In this document: one piece after another, positions 27,950 to 41,700 of the stretch
Numbering within the stretch: position 1 is the first letter of the stretch
How the letters are laid out: every line of letters starts with the position of its first letter
DNA from: Quillaja saponaria
Taxonomy: Eukaryota; Streptophyta; Magnoliopsida; Fabales; Quillajaceae
Direction of reading: 5' to 3'
NCBI GenBank assembly: GCA_029379385.1
Contig: CM055609.1
Location: 2,418,001 to 2,482,000 of the forward strand
DNA: 64,000 nucleotides
Made by a program: the position numbers and the translations under genes
The notes under the pieces: generated by a model
Seen by the model: only the letters and a program-made list of their open reading frames with translations
Databases searched by the model: none
What the model was told of the DNA's origin: nothing

Positions 27950-28726
27950 TTAATGTGATTGAAGTTTTGAATCTTTTGATAAGGATGCCACGTGGCCTTG
28001 ATCTTGACTAAACAAAAAACGGGGCTTCTTGGCAAATGGTAAAGGGCTCTCCACCTCTTGTTCTCCTGATAATTGACTTTTACCAAACCCAGTCCAGACT
28101 TCCGGCAATGGTGCCGGCAGGTTCAAGTCAAATCCACGGTGACTATGTGTCGATCCGCCACCCTCGGAAGATGTGAAACCACTGTTATTGCTTCCACCGT
28201 CATAGTGGCGTCGTTTGTGTCCGCCAAGTGCTTGACCCGTTGGAAAAGTCTTGTGACATATAGAACACTCGTGCGTCTTATTACCACCATTCGCGGCGGC
28301 GGTTGTGGTGGAAGTGGATGCGTTGTCGACGGCAATAGCGGCGGCATCGGATGATGAGGATTTTCGATGGCTTGCCTTATGCCCACCAAGTGCTTGATAA
28401 GAAGAAAAGGCTTTGTTGCATACAGTACACTTGTAAGACAGCTTCAAAGTCGGCGGAGCCGCTTTCTCTTCATTAAACAGAATAGTGGAATTCTTCTTGT
28501 TGGTAGTGGTGGCGCCGCCGCTGCGTGCAAGCATGATGAGGCAGAGAGCAAGATATTCTTCCTCTGTAGGTGGGTTTTCAAAACGATTTCGTTTAGATCG
28601 TTTTCCCTTCGCCCATGACTCTTGGCAATGAAGGTCAACAATATCGTGGTCATCTTCTTGATTGTAATTTCTGAAATTGAAAGGAGTAGTGGCTGTGGAT
28701 GGAGAATTCAAAGCTTCCAAAGCCAT
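27950..28726 (-). CDS. ZAT10/STZ-like C2H2 zinc-finger repressor
   Basis: This single-exon gene encodes 258 residues, starting [18 protein letters not shown]; a longer frame begins only with TTG and was not used. It has the C1-2i layout: a basic B-box/NLS (KGKRSKRNR), an L-box ([16 protein letters not shown]) and two C2H2 fingers with the plant QALGGH signature ([20 protein letters not shown] and [20 protein letters not shown]). Near the C-terminus is the EAR repression motif FDLNLPAP. In Arabidopsis ZAT10/STZ and AZF proteins are rapid salt, cold and ABA response repressors. A TATATATA at 28867-28874 and a GA-rich leader precede it. The protein is intact. Confidence 0.93.
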   Translation of the reverse strand: MALEALNSPSTATTPFNFRNYNQEDDHDIVDLHCQESWAKGKRSKRNRFENPPTEEEYLALCLIMLARSGGATTTNKKNSTILFNEEKAAPPTLKLSYKCTVCNKAFSSYQALGGHKASHRKSSSSDAAAIAVDNASTSTTTAAANGGNKTHECSICHKTFPTGQALGGHKRRHYDGGSNNSGFTSSEGGGSTHSHRGFDLNLPAPLPEVWTGFGKSQLSGEQEVESPLPFAKKPRFLFSQDQGHVASLSKDSKLQSH

Positions 28727-29902
28727 TTTCTGATCAATTAGGCAAACTGGCAAAGCAGGAGAGAAATTGAGAAAAGAGAGAGAGAGTGATGTGTGTAATG
28801 AATAACTTTTTTTTTATTTTTTGCTAAGAAGGTGTGTGATGAACATAGTATGTGTTAGAAGAAGAGTATATATAGAGAAGATGGAGTTGGGGTTGGGTGG
28901 TGGCGGTGTTGGTGTTTTGATTTTGATTGGTTTGGTGGGGGCAGAGTGAAGTCGGTCAACTAAGGAGGAAGGAGAGGACTGAGCTTAGGTAAGCAAATGA
29001 AGCAAATGTGGGTGGACTGACTTTTTCCAAGTCAAAAACAATGGTGGCAGTGTGTACGGTTGTGCTATCTTTCTTTTTAACCCCACTGGACAGGACTGGA
29101 AAGTACCTAGCACCCAACCAAATCGATTCCTTCTTTGAGTTTTCTTCAGGACGTGTAAACCACGTTTCTTTCTTTACCTTTTTATTTTTATGATGACTTA
29201 TGATAATATTATCTTTCTACTACAAAATTAAATTTGAGGGGTAGAAGGGAGGAGTTAGACTGTTAGAGAGAGTGAACCAAACGAAAAAGTGTGCCACTGA
29301 AAGACTGTAATGTCTTCGCTGACGCAATAGAAACGGGAGGCCTACGACACGCAACAAGCTTCTCTTGTATTACATGCGATGACACGTGTCTCTTCTAGAG
29401 ACTTTTGGCTGCTTCGAGTAACCGACAAGCAGTTGCATAATAATCAGATCAAGCCATCCATACATTAGAAGTCTCTTAAATGAATCCACATGGAAACTTC
29501 TGATGCTGCCTTCTCGCCACGTATCAACTATTTCAGTTGATCCTCGACTTGAAAGATTCTAGTGGTTCTCAATTCTTTTAAATACCGAAACTACCCTTAC
29601 TTCTTTGCAATGACAAAGCACGAGACATATAGCAGTTGCCGTTAACTTAACTGTCAGATTGTCGCGTTAAAACACAACTTACGGATTCGGCCCCTGATTA
29701 TGGGCCTCATGGGGCCCAATATTGTAAAGTTAGCTGGATTGAGGTCAGGAAATCCATGGGCCTAATCTGAAATTCCATTCAAAACGACAGCGTGTGGTCT
29801 TGCGCAACTATCACCGCCTTCGAACAGACCTCAGCCTTTCTTCGTTGTTTACCTTTGTACTAGACCAGAAATCTCTCTATCTCTCTCTCTGTATCCATAT
29901 CC
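28727..29902. promoter_or_regulatory. Divergent promoter region: ZAT10-like (-) and CLPR1 (+)
   Basis: On the ZAT10 side a GA/CT-rich leader and TATATATA (28867-28874) lie about 140 bp from its start. At 29381-29390 is GACACGTGTC, a perfect palindromic G-box/ABRE core, which suits an ABA- and stress-responsive gene. On the CLPR1 side three TGGGCC-type site II elements lie at 29701-29706, 29712-29718 and 29757-29762, with a CT repeat just before the start. The assignment of motifs to genes is inferred from proximity. Confidence 0.55.
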
Positions 29903-32900
29903 ATGGCCTCGTCTTTGTTATCTTCACTCTCAGCTCCTACCTCACACGTTATCGATGATTCCAGGGCAGCCCGACAACAGGCTTCGTCTTCTTCTTCTGT
30001 GCTCTCGAAATCTTCCTTCCTTCATGGAACCAGGCTCCTGTGTTCTGTTCCGATTTCTACTGCTCACTCAAAGAGAAGTACAACTCGAAAGTGCTTTACG
30101 TCTCCTTTCGCCATGTCCTTAGATTACATTCCCAAGCAGTTCAGGAAAGAAAATCTCAAAGATGGATGTGAGTCACTTAACCTATTTTGGTTTTCACTAA
30201 ACCTACAATTTTCATATTAATAATTACACTAATGGATTTGTTACTGGATAGGAGATGTGATATATTGTCTAACTGCCAAATTACAGATATTTTTATTTTA
30301 TTGAATAGTGTTTCATTTCTTTAGAAACTAAAATAATTATAGGCCTGAAGGCTGAAATATAGTTGTCTGTGCTTTTGTTCTGTTGTTTTCACCCCCTTAA
30401 GTTTTTTTTCCAACCAAAATGAGTCAAATTATGTTTCTATAGTTTCTAGTAGTGGCCTGTAAATGTGCATTAGATATTGAAACCAGTCCCAAATGGTTTT
30501 AGATTAACAGCATGACAGAAGGAGCAAAAGAATGTTTAAATTCACTTTTTTTTCCTAGACTGGAGTAGGAATGCAAAGAGTATGCATGTTTTTGCTATTG
30601 AGAAGCACTGGATTGGTGTATTATTTGGATAGAAGAGGCTATACTTGCTGGAACTGGGATTAGATGATGATGGTACATAAGAGTTCCAAAATAATCTTGT
30701 AGTACTATACATACAAATTAGTTGTGAAAATATAGAGTATGCCATCATTTATTGAGCAGAAGAGCTTGTCAAGAAGATTGGAAAGATCCTGACCCATGCT
30801 TCTTTATTATATGAAGGAGACTGTATATTGGTATGATAAGGAGAAATGAAAGAAATCAAGAACTAATCATTAATTGTAATTAGGTGCTGAATGACATTAT
30901 AAGTTGACAATTTGGGAAGTGGTCTAACACATGTATTTGGATGTTTGGAATGCCAACATAAGCAAGGCTTTAAGATGCCTCTGAACGAATGAAAAGTGAT
31001 TAAACACATCCCTGTCCCCTGTACTTTTTCCCGCTTCTGCAAGTGGAGTTTCAATGTTGGTCAACAAGGACCTGCTGATCCACCAGTCTATTGTGGAAAG
31101 AAACAAATTATATCTGCTGGGGTTCCAAGGAAGAGTTTTGCAGCTTAGTTTACTAGACTACCAGGACAAGCAATATTGTGGACCTTTTCGTTTCTATTTC
31201 TTTTTCCTTTCAATTTTTCATCAACTGGTATGAACTGCGAACTCTTGTAGTAAAGCACTTGACCACATTGTGCTAGTTCAGAAATAATTTATATGCCTTC
31301 CTTCTCCTAAGCAGGGTTGCATTATTGTTATTTGTAAAAAAAAATGATAATTGGTTACCTTCAGAAGGTTTAATATCATCTTATTTGACCTCTTTGTTAA
31401 TATTGGAATATATTTAACAGTTTGGAATTGAATTTGATCCAAAAAATAATTTACTCTTAACTCCTATCTTCACCGTCATCTTCATTTTTGTAGTGATGGA
31501 AAATTACAAGAATGCACCTCAATATTTATATGGGCTTTCTCCGTCACAAATGGACATGTTTATGACAGAAGATAATCCCATCCGAAAGCAGTCTGAAAGA
31601 GTTTCAGAGGTGCTCACTTTTTGCATATAAGTAGCTCTTAACTATTGCTTCTTGGAACTATGTTTTGGGAAGTCCCTGATTTTATCACAGCACACTCAGA
31701 TATCTAAAGGATTGTTAACAAACCTCTGTCACAGGAAAGCATCTCATCTGCTAAAAACTATCTGGATCACGGAGGCATGTGGAGTCTACCGGGCACAGGA
31801 GATCAGGGCCCTTCAAAATACAGTATGAGTGTTAGCATGTATCACGGAGGAGCCAGAGGATATGGAAGACCCACAACTGCTCCTCCTGATTTGCCTTCTT
31901 TGCTTTTAGATGCTCGAATATGCTATCTGGGCATGCCAGTAAGGCTCATACTGTATTTCTTATAATATGTTTTGACGACTATAATACTTCCATTTCCCTT
32001 GCCATATCTTTCTTATTAATACTAAAACTTTCACTGACCCGCCTTTATTCTTCTTTCTGATTGGTGTAGATTGTACCAGCAGTAACGGAGCTCCTTGTTG
32101 CTCAATTTATGTGGTTGGATTACGACAATGCTTCCAAACCTATATATTTATACATTAATTCATCAGGGACTCAGGTAATCACTAGAATGTACTGCTTTTT
32201 ATCTCTTTCCAAACATGCTTGTTGATGAGTCCAATCCAATCCAGAGGTAGCCTCAACCACGTTGATTTTATATTTATGTTACCTGTATTAACTTCTTTTT
32301 TTCCTGATTAGGATGAGAAGATGGAGACTGTTGGATCAGAAACCGAGGCATATGCCATTGCTGACATGATGGCTGTAAGTAGTTATCATCTGCTGTGTGT
32401 GTTACTTATTGCATCTATCCATGAATGTGGCACATGAAAACAAAACCGCAGTTAACGTGAAAGACAAGAACTGTTTCTTTACAAAGCTGACCCATGTCTT
32501 CTATTCTTTTGTTCTTGGCTATTTAGCCTGTTCTCTTATTTATTTAATAAATCTATCTACCTGAAGTATGTCAAAGCAGATGTGTATACTGTGAACTGTG
32601 GCATGGCATATGGTCAAGCAGCAATGCTTCTGTCACTTGGAACAAAGGGTTTTCGTGCTGTACAGCCAAACTCATCCAGTATGATTCACTTCTCTTTAAA
32701 CTTTTAACAGAGTTGCACGACGCTTTCAGTTTATATGTTGTTAATTCTTAGAACCTTGATGTGAATGTTGTCTTCTATAAATCTTTAATTGTCTTTCTGG
32801 TCTACAAAAGTATAAGATATATCTGAATCTCTATCAACAATCTACTGTTTTGGAGACTGTCAATCAATCCGCCTGTTAAGATGTAGATTAGTTATGCAAA

Positions 32901-33760
32901 CTCCCAGTCTTTGGAAATCCTGCCATCCCCCCATTGGGATCCCTTAATTTGTTTTTGCATTAATTGGAAGTATGGGTCTTTGTGTTGCCAACTGGTGGTC
33001 TCACCAGTCACCCTCATTCATTTGAAGGGGGAGTCTCCATAGAGCTGCTGAAAAATAAACTCTTATTATCAAATACTTTGCCCTTGGTCAGGGTCCTTCC
33101 CTGCTTATAATTTAGTATATTCAGGGTGGATAAAAATTTAGACAATGTTTTCTGTGTTTGGTATTGTTATGCGCAGTATAAGGTGGTTAAATTGCAATCT
33201 ATGCTGTTGAGAAGCACAATTTTGTTCTTGCAATTTCCTAACCAATCTTTCGTGACAGCTAAATTATATCTTCCAAAAGTCAATAGATCAAGTGGTGCTG
33301 CTATAGATATGTGGATTAAGGTACACTCTCTACCTCTCTCTCTGTCTCTACGTGTGTGTTTGTGAAGAGTATTTTCTCTCTGCCATATTGACAAAGTCCC
33401 TGTCAGGCAAAAGAGCTGGATGCAAACACTGAGTACTACATTGAGCTACTGGCAAAGGGAATAGGGAAACCAAAGGAAGAAATTGCAAAAGATGTCCAGC
33501 GACCCAAATATTTTCAATCACAGGAAGCCGTAGACTATGGGATTGCAGACAAAATTATTGATTCAAGGGATGTTGCATTTGAGAAGAGGGTAATATTTTT
33601 GGCTTCATCTGGAACCATATTTCTACTCCGAATATTTCATGTCCCAAGATCTTAATGAGAATTTCTTATGGATCAGGATTATGATGGAATGCTTGCACAA
33701 TCACGAGCTGCAATGAGGAGAGCAGCAGGTCCGCAAGCAGCCCCTTCTGGATTTAGGTAA
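29903..33760 (+). CDS. CLPR1: Plastid Clp protease non-catalytic subunit ClpR1
   Basis: Nine exons, 29903-30167, 31494-31609, 31735-31938, 32070-32174, 32312-32374, 32567-32678, 33259-33320, 33407-33589 and 33677-33760, give 397 residues in unbroken phase. A Ser-rich N-terminus looks like a plastid transit peptide. Then come SLDYIPKQFRKENLKDG, NAPQYLYGLSPSQMDMFMTE, LDARICYLGMPIVPAVTELL, KPIYLYINSSGTQ and ADVYTVNCGMAYGQAAMLLS. The last holds CGMAYG where active ClpP has GxASM, so the catalytic Ser is absent, as in all ClpR proteins. ClpR1 is a structural part of the ClpP/R ring in the stroma, essential for normal chloroplast development. The gene is clean. Confidence 0.95.
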
Positions 33761-34538
33761 TCATGGAGCAGTAATAGTACAAAAGAAAAGTTCACTTTAC
33801 TTGCCGCGTGTTTAATGGCTTGAAGAACATGGTGGGTTTGGTGACCTTCCAGTCTGAATTGCAAGCAGTTAGTTGTTGCTACATCTTGATCAGATAGCAG
33901 CAATCTTTGGTATCTAAACATATTAATATTGTAGAATGTATTATGTTTATTCACTTAAAATAGCCGAGAAACTAAGGATCAATTTTCTTACAGTTGTAAA
34001 TATAGCACCAAAATTATCGGTTGTAATTGTAATACTCGCAGACTTGAGTCTAATTTATTTGGGTTGGAATTTTGAACATTCTGGGATAAAGTGGGCACGA
34101 ACGAAACATCCACTCACCCACGTGTCAACTAATACCAGAGAAAAGAAAGGGCGTGTCATCTATGCTTTGATAATTCATTTAACCACTGGACTTTGGAAAA
34201 AAAAAAAAAAAAAAAAACCCCACCTGTCTTGATAAGCCTACGAAAACCTGCATTAGCGTTTCAAATTTTGGGTCTCTTTCTGTAGTTTTATAATCCAATT
34301 TCATGCTTTTATCATTTCAATGATTGCCCCAACTTGCCCTTGGCTGTTGGAGCTCAATTCCAGACCAAAATACTCGGGCATACTTAATGTTGAAAAGTTT
34401 CAAGAAAAAAAAAAAAAAACTTTTTACAAATTCGCGACAAGTATGTCTTCTGTCAAGGTTGCTACTATACCTAGAAAGCTGAAAAAATAAGTATATTTTT
34501 GAAACTACTATGCAACAAACGAGCTTTGTGCAACTTAA
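33761..34538. other. Convergent 3' region of CLPR1 and BUB3
   Basis: This should be the 3' UTRs of both genes. A-runs lie near 34198-34217 and 34406-34420. No further gene is seen. Confidence 0.5.
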
Positions 34539-37500
34539 TCATGCTGGGGGATTAGGGTACACTTTAGGTTTTGGCTTCACCTCTACTTCATTTACGGTGC
34601 GCACATAGATAGCATCAGGTTCATGACTGCCAAAAAAAAAAAAAAAAAAGACAACAGATCAAAGCTAGTATATAAGTATGCGAAGGAAATGATTTGTGTA
34701 AAAGTGAGAGAGACGGAGGAGTCTCTTACGGTTTATCCCCTTCTTCAAATGTGTAACTCGATGCCACAGCTAAGAGGTGCCCATCTCTACTGAATGAAAG
34801 TGCAGCAATGCTATTTGGGTACTTTGAGTACTGAAAGGGGCAATAGAAATTCAGTAAACTGTTAAGTTATCTTGCTGAGTGTCACTATTAATATCATTTG
34901 AGGTTCAAATATACCTGGTACAGCCTCTTCTTGTTGTTTCCATCCCACACATTAACATAACCATCACAACCTCCAGATGCAAATGTACCATATCTGCATG
35001 TAGATTTATGAAAGTACCAGTCACTATTGATAGCTTTCAATTCTGAGTGATGAATAAAATATTCACCCTAGTTTCAAAATTGTAGGGTAATAAACACATT
35101 TTTAATAACCACGCCTCAATATTGTCCAATCATATTCCCTAGAGAATAAAGGATTGGATCAATCTTCAATGAGGAAAACTCATTGAGATTTATCAATATA
35201 AATACTTATCTTCCATTAGACAAGCGTACATATACTTCTAATAATTTTTTCAAAGATCAGTCTTGGCGTAATGAGATTGATTTACATGAGAATTCAATTC
35301 CAAGAATAATTCCAGATCATTCCAGCAAGTAAATTAAATTCTTAACTGCTTACTGTAAATGAGTATGAATGGAGCCTACATTCTAACAGTTATACTGGAA
35401 GACATTATATCTGGAGCCTACATTCTAACTGTTATACTTGAAGACATTATATCCTTTATTGGCACCAATGCTTGTTAAAACTCTAGATCTTGAATCATCA
35501 AATGGGTACAAAAGATGCAAGGATGAGTTCACAACAAGAAAATGAAGTTTACCAGGAATATTTTTTTTTACAATCTTTGTATTAAGGAATCTCCTTGGTT
35601 TGCCCCCATCAACTAAAATCACTGGACGTACTTACATGGGGTGGAATGCAATTGCATTTACTGGATAGACAATGTCCCTTCCGACTTCTGATTTTCTATG
35701 ACACTTGAAAGCATACCTGCATAAAGCTTACAGCGATTAACAGGAGATAATAGACAACATTCAAGTAATCCTATGCTTCAAACAGCACATTAAAAGATCA
35801 TTAAGTACTTTTTCACTTGGCTGGCCTCTGAGAGATCAAAAAATTCCATTGCAACCCGTCCTTCAACAGAACTAAGAGCATATCCTGCATTCAGTAGTCA
35901 GAGAATAGGCAATGGCAGGCAATGACACCCGAAGAAATAAAGAGCAAGAAATGCGCTTTGAGGACAAAAATCAACGAATGCCATCAGTTGAATTTTGTAG
36001 TCATACAAAATACTATGTTAATGAATGGTTCTGCCAAACACTTCTGCATACTTATTTATATATTTTTTTGCATGTTTGTTCATTTTGATATACATCCTTG
36101 GAGTTTAGAACACAAAACATAACTTAAAAAATCTGCCACTAGTACAGGAGAGAACTTGAGAGTGATTTTCAGTGGAAAAAATAAGCAATGTAAATAACAT
36201 TGTTCATGAATTTCCTGAAGCTCAAGTAAATACCTGTTCCATTTGGATAACAACGCACACATCTGGTTTGATATTTCAGTGAGGATTCCCTTCGCTGCTC
36301 AGGTTGAGACATATTTCTTAAATCATAGACATTAACATGTCTTCCTGCTGTCGCCACGACTAAACGGTTTCCAACAAGAGAAAGAGAGTACACACGCTCA
36401 GGTTGTGGATAAGTTCCAACAACAGTGCGCTCTTGCCCACTTGCACCTCTAGGGTCCCAGCATTTCAGGGTTCTGTCCCAACTACCTGTGATCAATTGCC
36501 CTGGAAGATTCGGTTCTTAGTCAAAGGAAGATTTGGCTCTTCTAACCAATTTTCCACAATTTATGGGAACTTCACTATTCAACAACTAGTGCATATATTT
36601 CAAGTTGTATGACAAGCATTTAATTGGAACAGAGAGATCATCAAGCCCACCCATATCGATGACATCCCAAAATGGACATATAACCACAGAAAGAAAAGCA
36701 TACTAGAAATTTGAATGTTTCAAGCAGAATACATGAGGGATCTAGCACCTAAAACCCCCAATGCTTCAACAAAATGACAAACTAGTGACCAAGGTTACAA
36801 CATGAAAGACGAAAATGTATCTTATGTAGAAATGACAAAAGGTTACCCACCATAAATTTGCATGTACATATGCATCCTATTCAAGTGTATGTTGGTCAGT
36901 GTGAAAGCTGGACAGCTTTCCACAAAAAGATTGTAAAAGCAATTAAATGTAATGTATACTGACACTACTGTGGGCGTCTATGTCACGCTGCTCCTTCTAT
37001 CAGTAACTTACTAACTGCTAATTTTGGTGTATGACTAACCCAACTTTCAGGCCTATTTACAAATAATTTCTTTCTTATTATAGACAGAAACTGCTGTAAA
37101 TGATCAATCACTAACATAAACAAGTAAAACAGAACTTCGGAAAGCGTTGATTACAAGTACAACAGACCTGCTGCATAGGAGTACTCAACACAACGCACAG
37201 GTGCATCATGCCTTCCCAAAATATCTTCCTTGTTATAGTTGAAAACGAGCCTGAAACATCAATATCATAATCTTAAGTTTCATAAGATACAGTTAAGAGG
37301 TGTAAACAACATTCAGACAGGACCTCAAAAACTGGATAATTTAGCCATCATGTATTAGACACCATCCACACTTGAAATGAATGTGGAATCTGTAAAAAAT
37401 CAAATAAAAGGATGGAAAAAAGGAAAGAAAAAGAGCGAGTGTGTGGAAATAATAACGGAAACAAGTGGAGATCTTCACATCAGATTCAGGAATGCTCCCG

Positions 37501-38139
37501 ATTCAAACATCAGCTCAAATTCCACAAAACCCAGATAACTTCCCAATATCCAAAGGGTTAATCTACATTGGCCACTAATTCAAGGACACATGGATTTGCT
37601 AGAGACAACGAAGCAGACCACTAAAACAAAGACACAAGGGTGATCAGATAGAAAGAGGAAATTGACATGACCAACATTTCAGCATTGACAACTCAACATA
37701 ATAACTCAGCTGCACAAAGGCAAAATTCAATCCAGCGGGAGATAGCCTATGTTTATTTTCACACGGTTTCACAGAAGCCAAACAAGAAATAAGGGCCAAA
37801 AGACAATTACCGTCTCACAGTATTGTCGGCACCAACACTAAACCCTGAAGAATCATCATGGAAGCAGCAGTCGAGCACAGGACCACCATGCATGAACTCT
37901 CCCCTCAGCACATTGGCGCTCGCATCGTACAATCGAACGCCCTGAACGGATACTGAAGAAGATCACTACTCTGAGCTAGAAGTGAGCTAAGTATACATAT
38001 ATGAGAACTTAGACCATACCTTATCCCATGAGGAGACAAGTAGGTGATCACTGTGGTTAGAGAACCGAATGTTCGAGATGCCGTCAGATGGAGGATTCGA
38101 CAGTTCTCTGCCGGAAGCCGGCGAGATACCAGATGTCAT
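34539..38139 (-). CDS. BUB3: Mitotic checkpoint protein BUB3 (WD40)
   Basis: Nine exons, 38020-38139, 37811-37941, 37168-37250, 36234-36500, 35809-35884, 35636-35716, 34915-34993, 34730-34830 and 34539-34626, make 341 residues, the usual length for plant BUB3. Recognisable blocks are [77 protein letters not shown] and [20 protein letters not shown], consistent with a seven-bladed WD40 propeller. BUB3 binds phosphorylated MELT motifs at kinetochores and recruits BUB1/BUBR1-type partners in the spindle checkpoint; in plants it also acts at the phragmoplast. It is head-to-head with the ZFPL1-like gene. No damage is seen. RAE1 is the main look-alike, but these signatures are BUB3-type. Confidence 0.94.
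35371..35454. repeat. 42-bp tandem duplication in a BUB3 intron
   Basis: GGAGCCTACATTCTAACAGT at 35371 is followed 42 bp later (35413) by GGAGCCTACATTCTAACTGT. Both copies continue TTATACT.GAAGACATTATAT. They differ at only a few bases, so the duplication is fairly recent. Confidence 0.9.
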
Positions 38140-38740
38140 GTCGTGATTCGTTAGCTTCTGTAGTACTTAGGGTTTTCAGAGAGAGAGAGGGTAGTACTGT
38201 GATTTTATTTCATTTTCAGGATTTGGGGGGATTTTAAATTCAAATGAGAGACATGGCTAGTTGCCATCTTGAAACCAGAGGTACCAATTACCAAAACTGA
38301 GAGGCAGGGGATGTTGTGAATGAACGACAATGTCGTTTGATGATATTTCTTCCATGGGCCCTTATCCTTTGGGCCTATTTGTTAGTTACGGAGTTAAATA
38401 AGACAAACTCAAGGCCCAGTTGTTCCAACCAAGCGGCCCAAAAATGATTTTTATTTTTATTTTTTCTTCTTTTTATGAAAAATAAAAATGAATTTTTGGA
38501 CAAGCTGAAGCCGATCTGAATGAGGTGGAGGAGGTGTCTTCTTCATGAGCAATTCACGCTACTAATTCTTCTGTAAATTCAGTGCCAAAGCGTTGACATC
38601 TATCTTTCTTCCTTTTCTCTTTGTGGTTCTGTTTCTTTGAGTGAAGGCCTTAAACCCTAGAATATTCATATCAAATCCAGTTGAAATTCATCTCTGATTT
38701 CAAGGTTCTATATTATATCGATCACCTACCAGCTAATGCA
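38140..38740. promoter_or_regulatory. Divergent promoter of BUB3 and the ZFPL1-like gene
   Basis: This 601-bp interval holds four site II-type TGGGCC/GGCCCA motifs (38355-38360, 38370-38375, 38413-38418, 38435-38440) and a telo-box AAACCCTA (38652-38659). A TTAGGGTTTT also sits in the presumed BUB3 leader near 38168. The combination is typical of proliferation-linked plant genes, in line with BUB3. Confidence 0.6.
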
Positions 38741-41700
38741 ATGGTGGTCTGCAAATGTCGCAAGGTTTGATTTTCTTTCTTGTTCGTTGCATTTATTTTG
38801 CTAATTTTTTTTTTAGACTCAGTTTATGGCATTATGTTTTTTCTTAAACTGGGTATTAGATCGGATTGTCTTTGTAATTTAGATCATGGGTGATCTTTCA
38901 GCTTCTGAATTGTTGATTTGTGCAAAGGGATTCGAAATGGGTGCTTAATGGCACACTGTAAATTGGGAATTGTTTTTTATTAGTTTAGCTTGATGGCTCA
39001 TGAATAATTGGCGTTACTTTAGGTCTTGTATTGATTCTCTGAATTTGAATATTAATTTATTTTATGGGTTTTTTGATGTTTTAGGCTACTAAGTTATACT
39101 GCTTCGTGCACAAGGTCCCCGTCTGTGGAGAATGCATCTGTTTTCCGGATCACCAAATCTGTGTGGTAAAATTTCCAATTCTGTGTTTTTTGTATTGTTT
39201 GACCTGTTGCAATCGTAATGCTACTTGTTATGTTCCTATTCTGGTTATGTACTACTTGGCCTGTTTCTTAATTTCTTTCTTTTTGATAAGTAATGGACAA
39301 AGATCATATCTTTATACACAAGGCAGGTACAGACAATTCTTACTTGTATCATATGCATAATGAAAATCTTGTACTTGCCTTGCAATATGGAATTTAATTT
39401 GATTGTAGTTTTGGCTTACTTTTGTTTGGGAGGATTGTAATGAGGCACTCTGGATGGATCCAATATGAATTAGATTTCTAAGGGGAAGATGGAGCCTATA
39501 AACTCCAGAAGAGGGAAAACATTTACCTCCAGAAATTAAACTTTTAGTAAAAAGTTGACCAAATGTTGCTCTATGTGTATATCTTATAAGGCTACGAGAT
39601 GCTAGATGCCTGGTAGAACGTTTGCAAGCATTTTCTTGGAGTTATGACAGTACACATGATCTACTTTTTATCCTAGACTAATTGGAAAGTTATTTTTTAA
39701 CTTATATCCTTTTTTGCTTTGTTTTCTTGAAGTTTATTAATTGTTAAGATATCTATTATTTTTTGCAACTTCAAGCTGATATGTGAACTGCGACTATTGG
39801 GATAACTATCCCTGAGCTATAAAAAATTTAGACCTTTCAGTTAAATTTGGATGATGAAGTCACTTATGTGTGCTTAAAAGTGATAAAATAATTTTTGTCA
39901 TTATGCTTTCTTCAATGGTATAATTTGTTCATAATGGTTATATTATCAGCAACCACAATTTTTTGTTGTTGTGTTTAGTGATACAGATAGGTGTTGCTGC
40001 GCTGAAGCTATACTCATGTTGTCTTTTATAGGTCCGGACTTACTCAGAATGGGTTATAGATGGGGAATATGATTGGCCCCCTAAATGCTGCCTGTGTCAA
40101 GCTGTACTAGATGAGGAAACTGGTCCACAAACTACTCGACTGGGTTGCATGCGTATGTGATTTTGCGTTTTCAGTTACTGCCTCCTAGCTCAGAGTATCT
40201 GTTTGAAAGAAAACCTGTTGAATTTGACTCCATTACATGATATGAATTTGAATTTTTCTATCTTAGATGTTATCCACACAAATTGTTTCGCTTCTCACAT
40301 GAAGAGTTTTCCACCACATACTGCACCAGGCAGGATATGTGTGTCCAACATGTTCAACTTCAGTAAGAACTACATTCAAATCTCTTTTTATTTTTTAGTA
40401 AATTTGAAGTTTTTTACAATTTTTTTTTAAGAAAGTTGGTCAATGTTGTGAAGTTCTTGGGCTGGGTTGTATTGGTCAGTGGTATGGAAAAATAAATTTA
40501 TACAAATTGTGAGAATCAAGGTTAGATTATAATCTTATCCTATATCTTTCTTTACTATTTGTGCATGAAGATATGGCCTCCAAAGAGTGTTAAAGATTCT
40601 GGATCTCGTCTTCATTCAAAGCTGAAGGAAGCTATCATGCAGGTGAGCTCGTGATTAAGGATACTTTTAACTTTATCATTTGTCAACTATTTAATCAATT
40701 ACTTCTTCGGAATGATAAAAAGATTACTTGATTTTTTTAATAGGATTAATATGATACTGAGATTCACCTTGAAAAGAATCCAAAATCTAGAAATTAGAAT
40801 CGCAAGAATAAGAGTTGTGATTCTTTCAGATTGATTGAAACCAACACTATATGTTTAGTTAATTTTTGTTCTATTCCATGGCAGACTTTGCAAGTATTAT
40901 CATCATCCAGTGAATATTTTCAACAGTTGCTATCTTTTCTTTTGCAGTTGTAGTCCTTCTCCTTGTTTTACACAGAAACTTGACATGACTTTGTGATGGT
41001 TGTGTATACATAGTGTATGTATGGAGGGAATTTCATTTTTGTTTCATTTTTCTTATTCTTCTCTGTCCTGTAAGTGTATAAATAAGGCGACTTTTATTAT
41101 GTAATGTAAGAAAGACATACAATTTTGATGGCCCATGGCTTAATTGAGATAACATACTGGGGGTAGCCTTCTTCACAATAGTCTAATATGAGAAGTAAGC
41201 AATCAATTGCTTATGTGGATGTCATTAAATTATTTGGTGAACTGTATGCATCTTTCCATGTTATTTTTGTTGATATGCATACATATATAATAATAATAAT
41301 AATATAACATGTATGTATTTTTCTTTGCAGTTGTTTTTATTGCTAAAAAGTAAAAAATAAAAACCTTCTTTTATTAGTGCTGGGACTTGTATCCTTTTCA
41401 TGAATATTAGCATTTTTGAATAATGCAGACTGGTCTGGAAAAGAATTTTCATCCGGTTTCATTGCCGGTGACAGAATCCCGCAGTCCTCCTCCTGCTTTT
41501 GCTTCAGATCCGCTGATTTCCAGAGAAAATAATGCAAGCTCAACCTCCTCCGCAAACAATGAAATAAACTTGATAGAAGGCTACTCAGCTGCAACTGGGA
41601 TGGGACCTTCTAAACTATCAGTGTCGGATATCGTGGAGATAGATGGTCCTAATTCAGCAGGAAATGTCATGACCAACTCAAGTCCTGTGGGTGTAAGAGG

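Noticed and set aside
30540..31140. Possible retroelement remnant in CLPR1 intron 1
   Set aside because: No LTR ends, target duplication or recognisable polyprotein motif was found; it reads as ordinary intron sequence.
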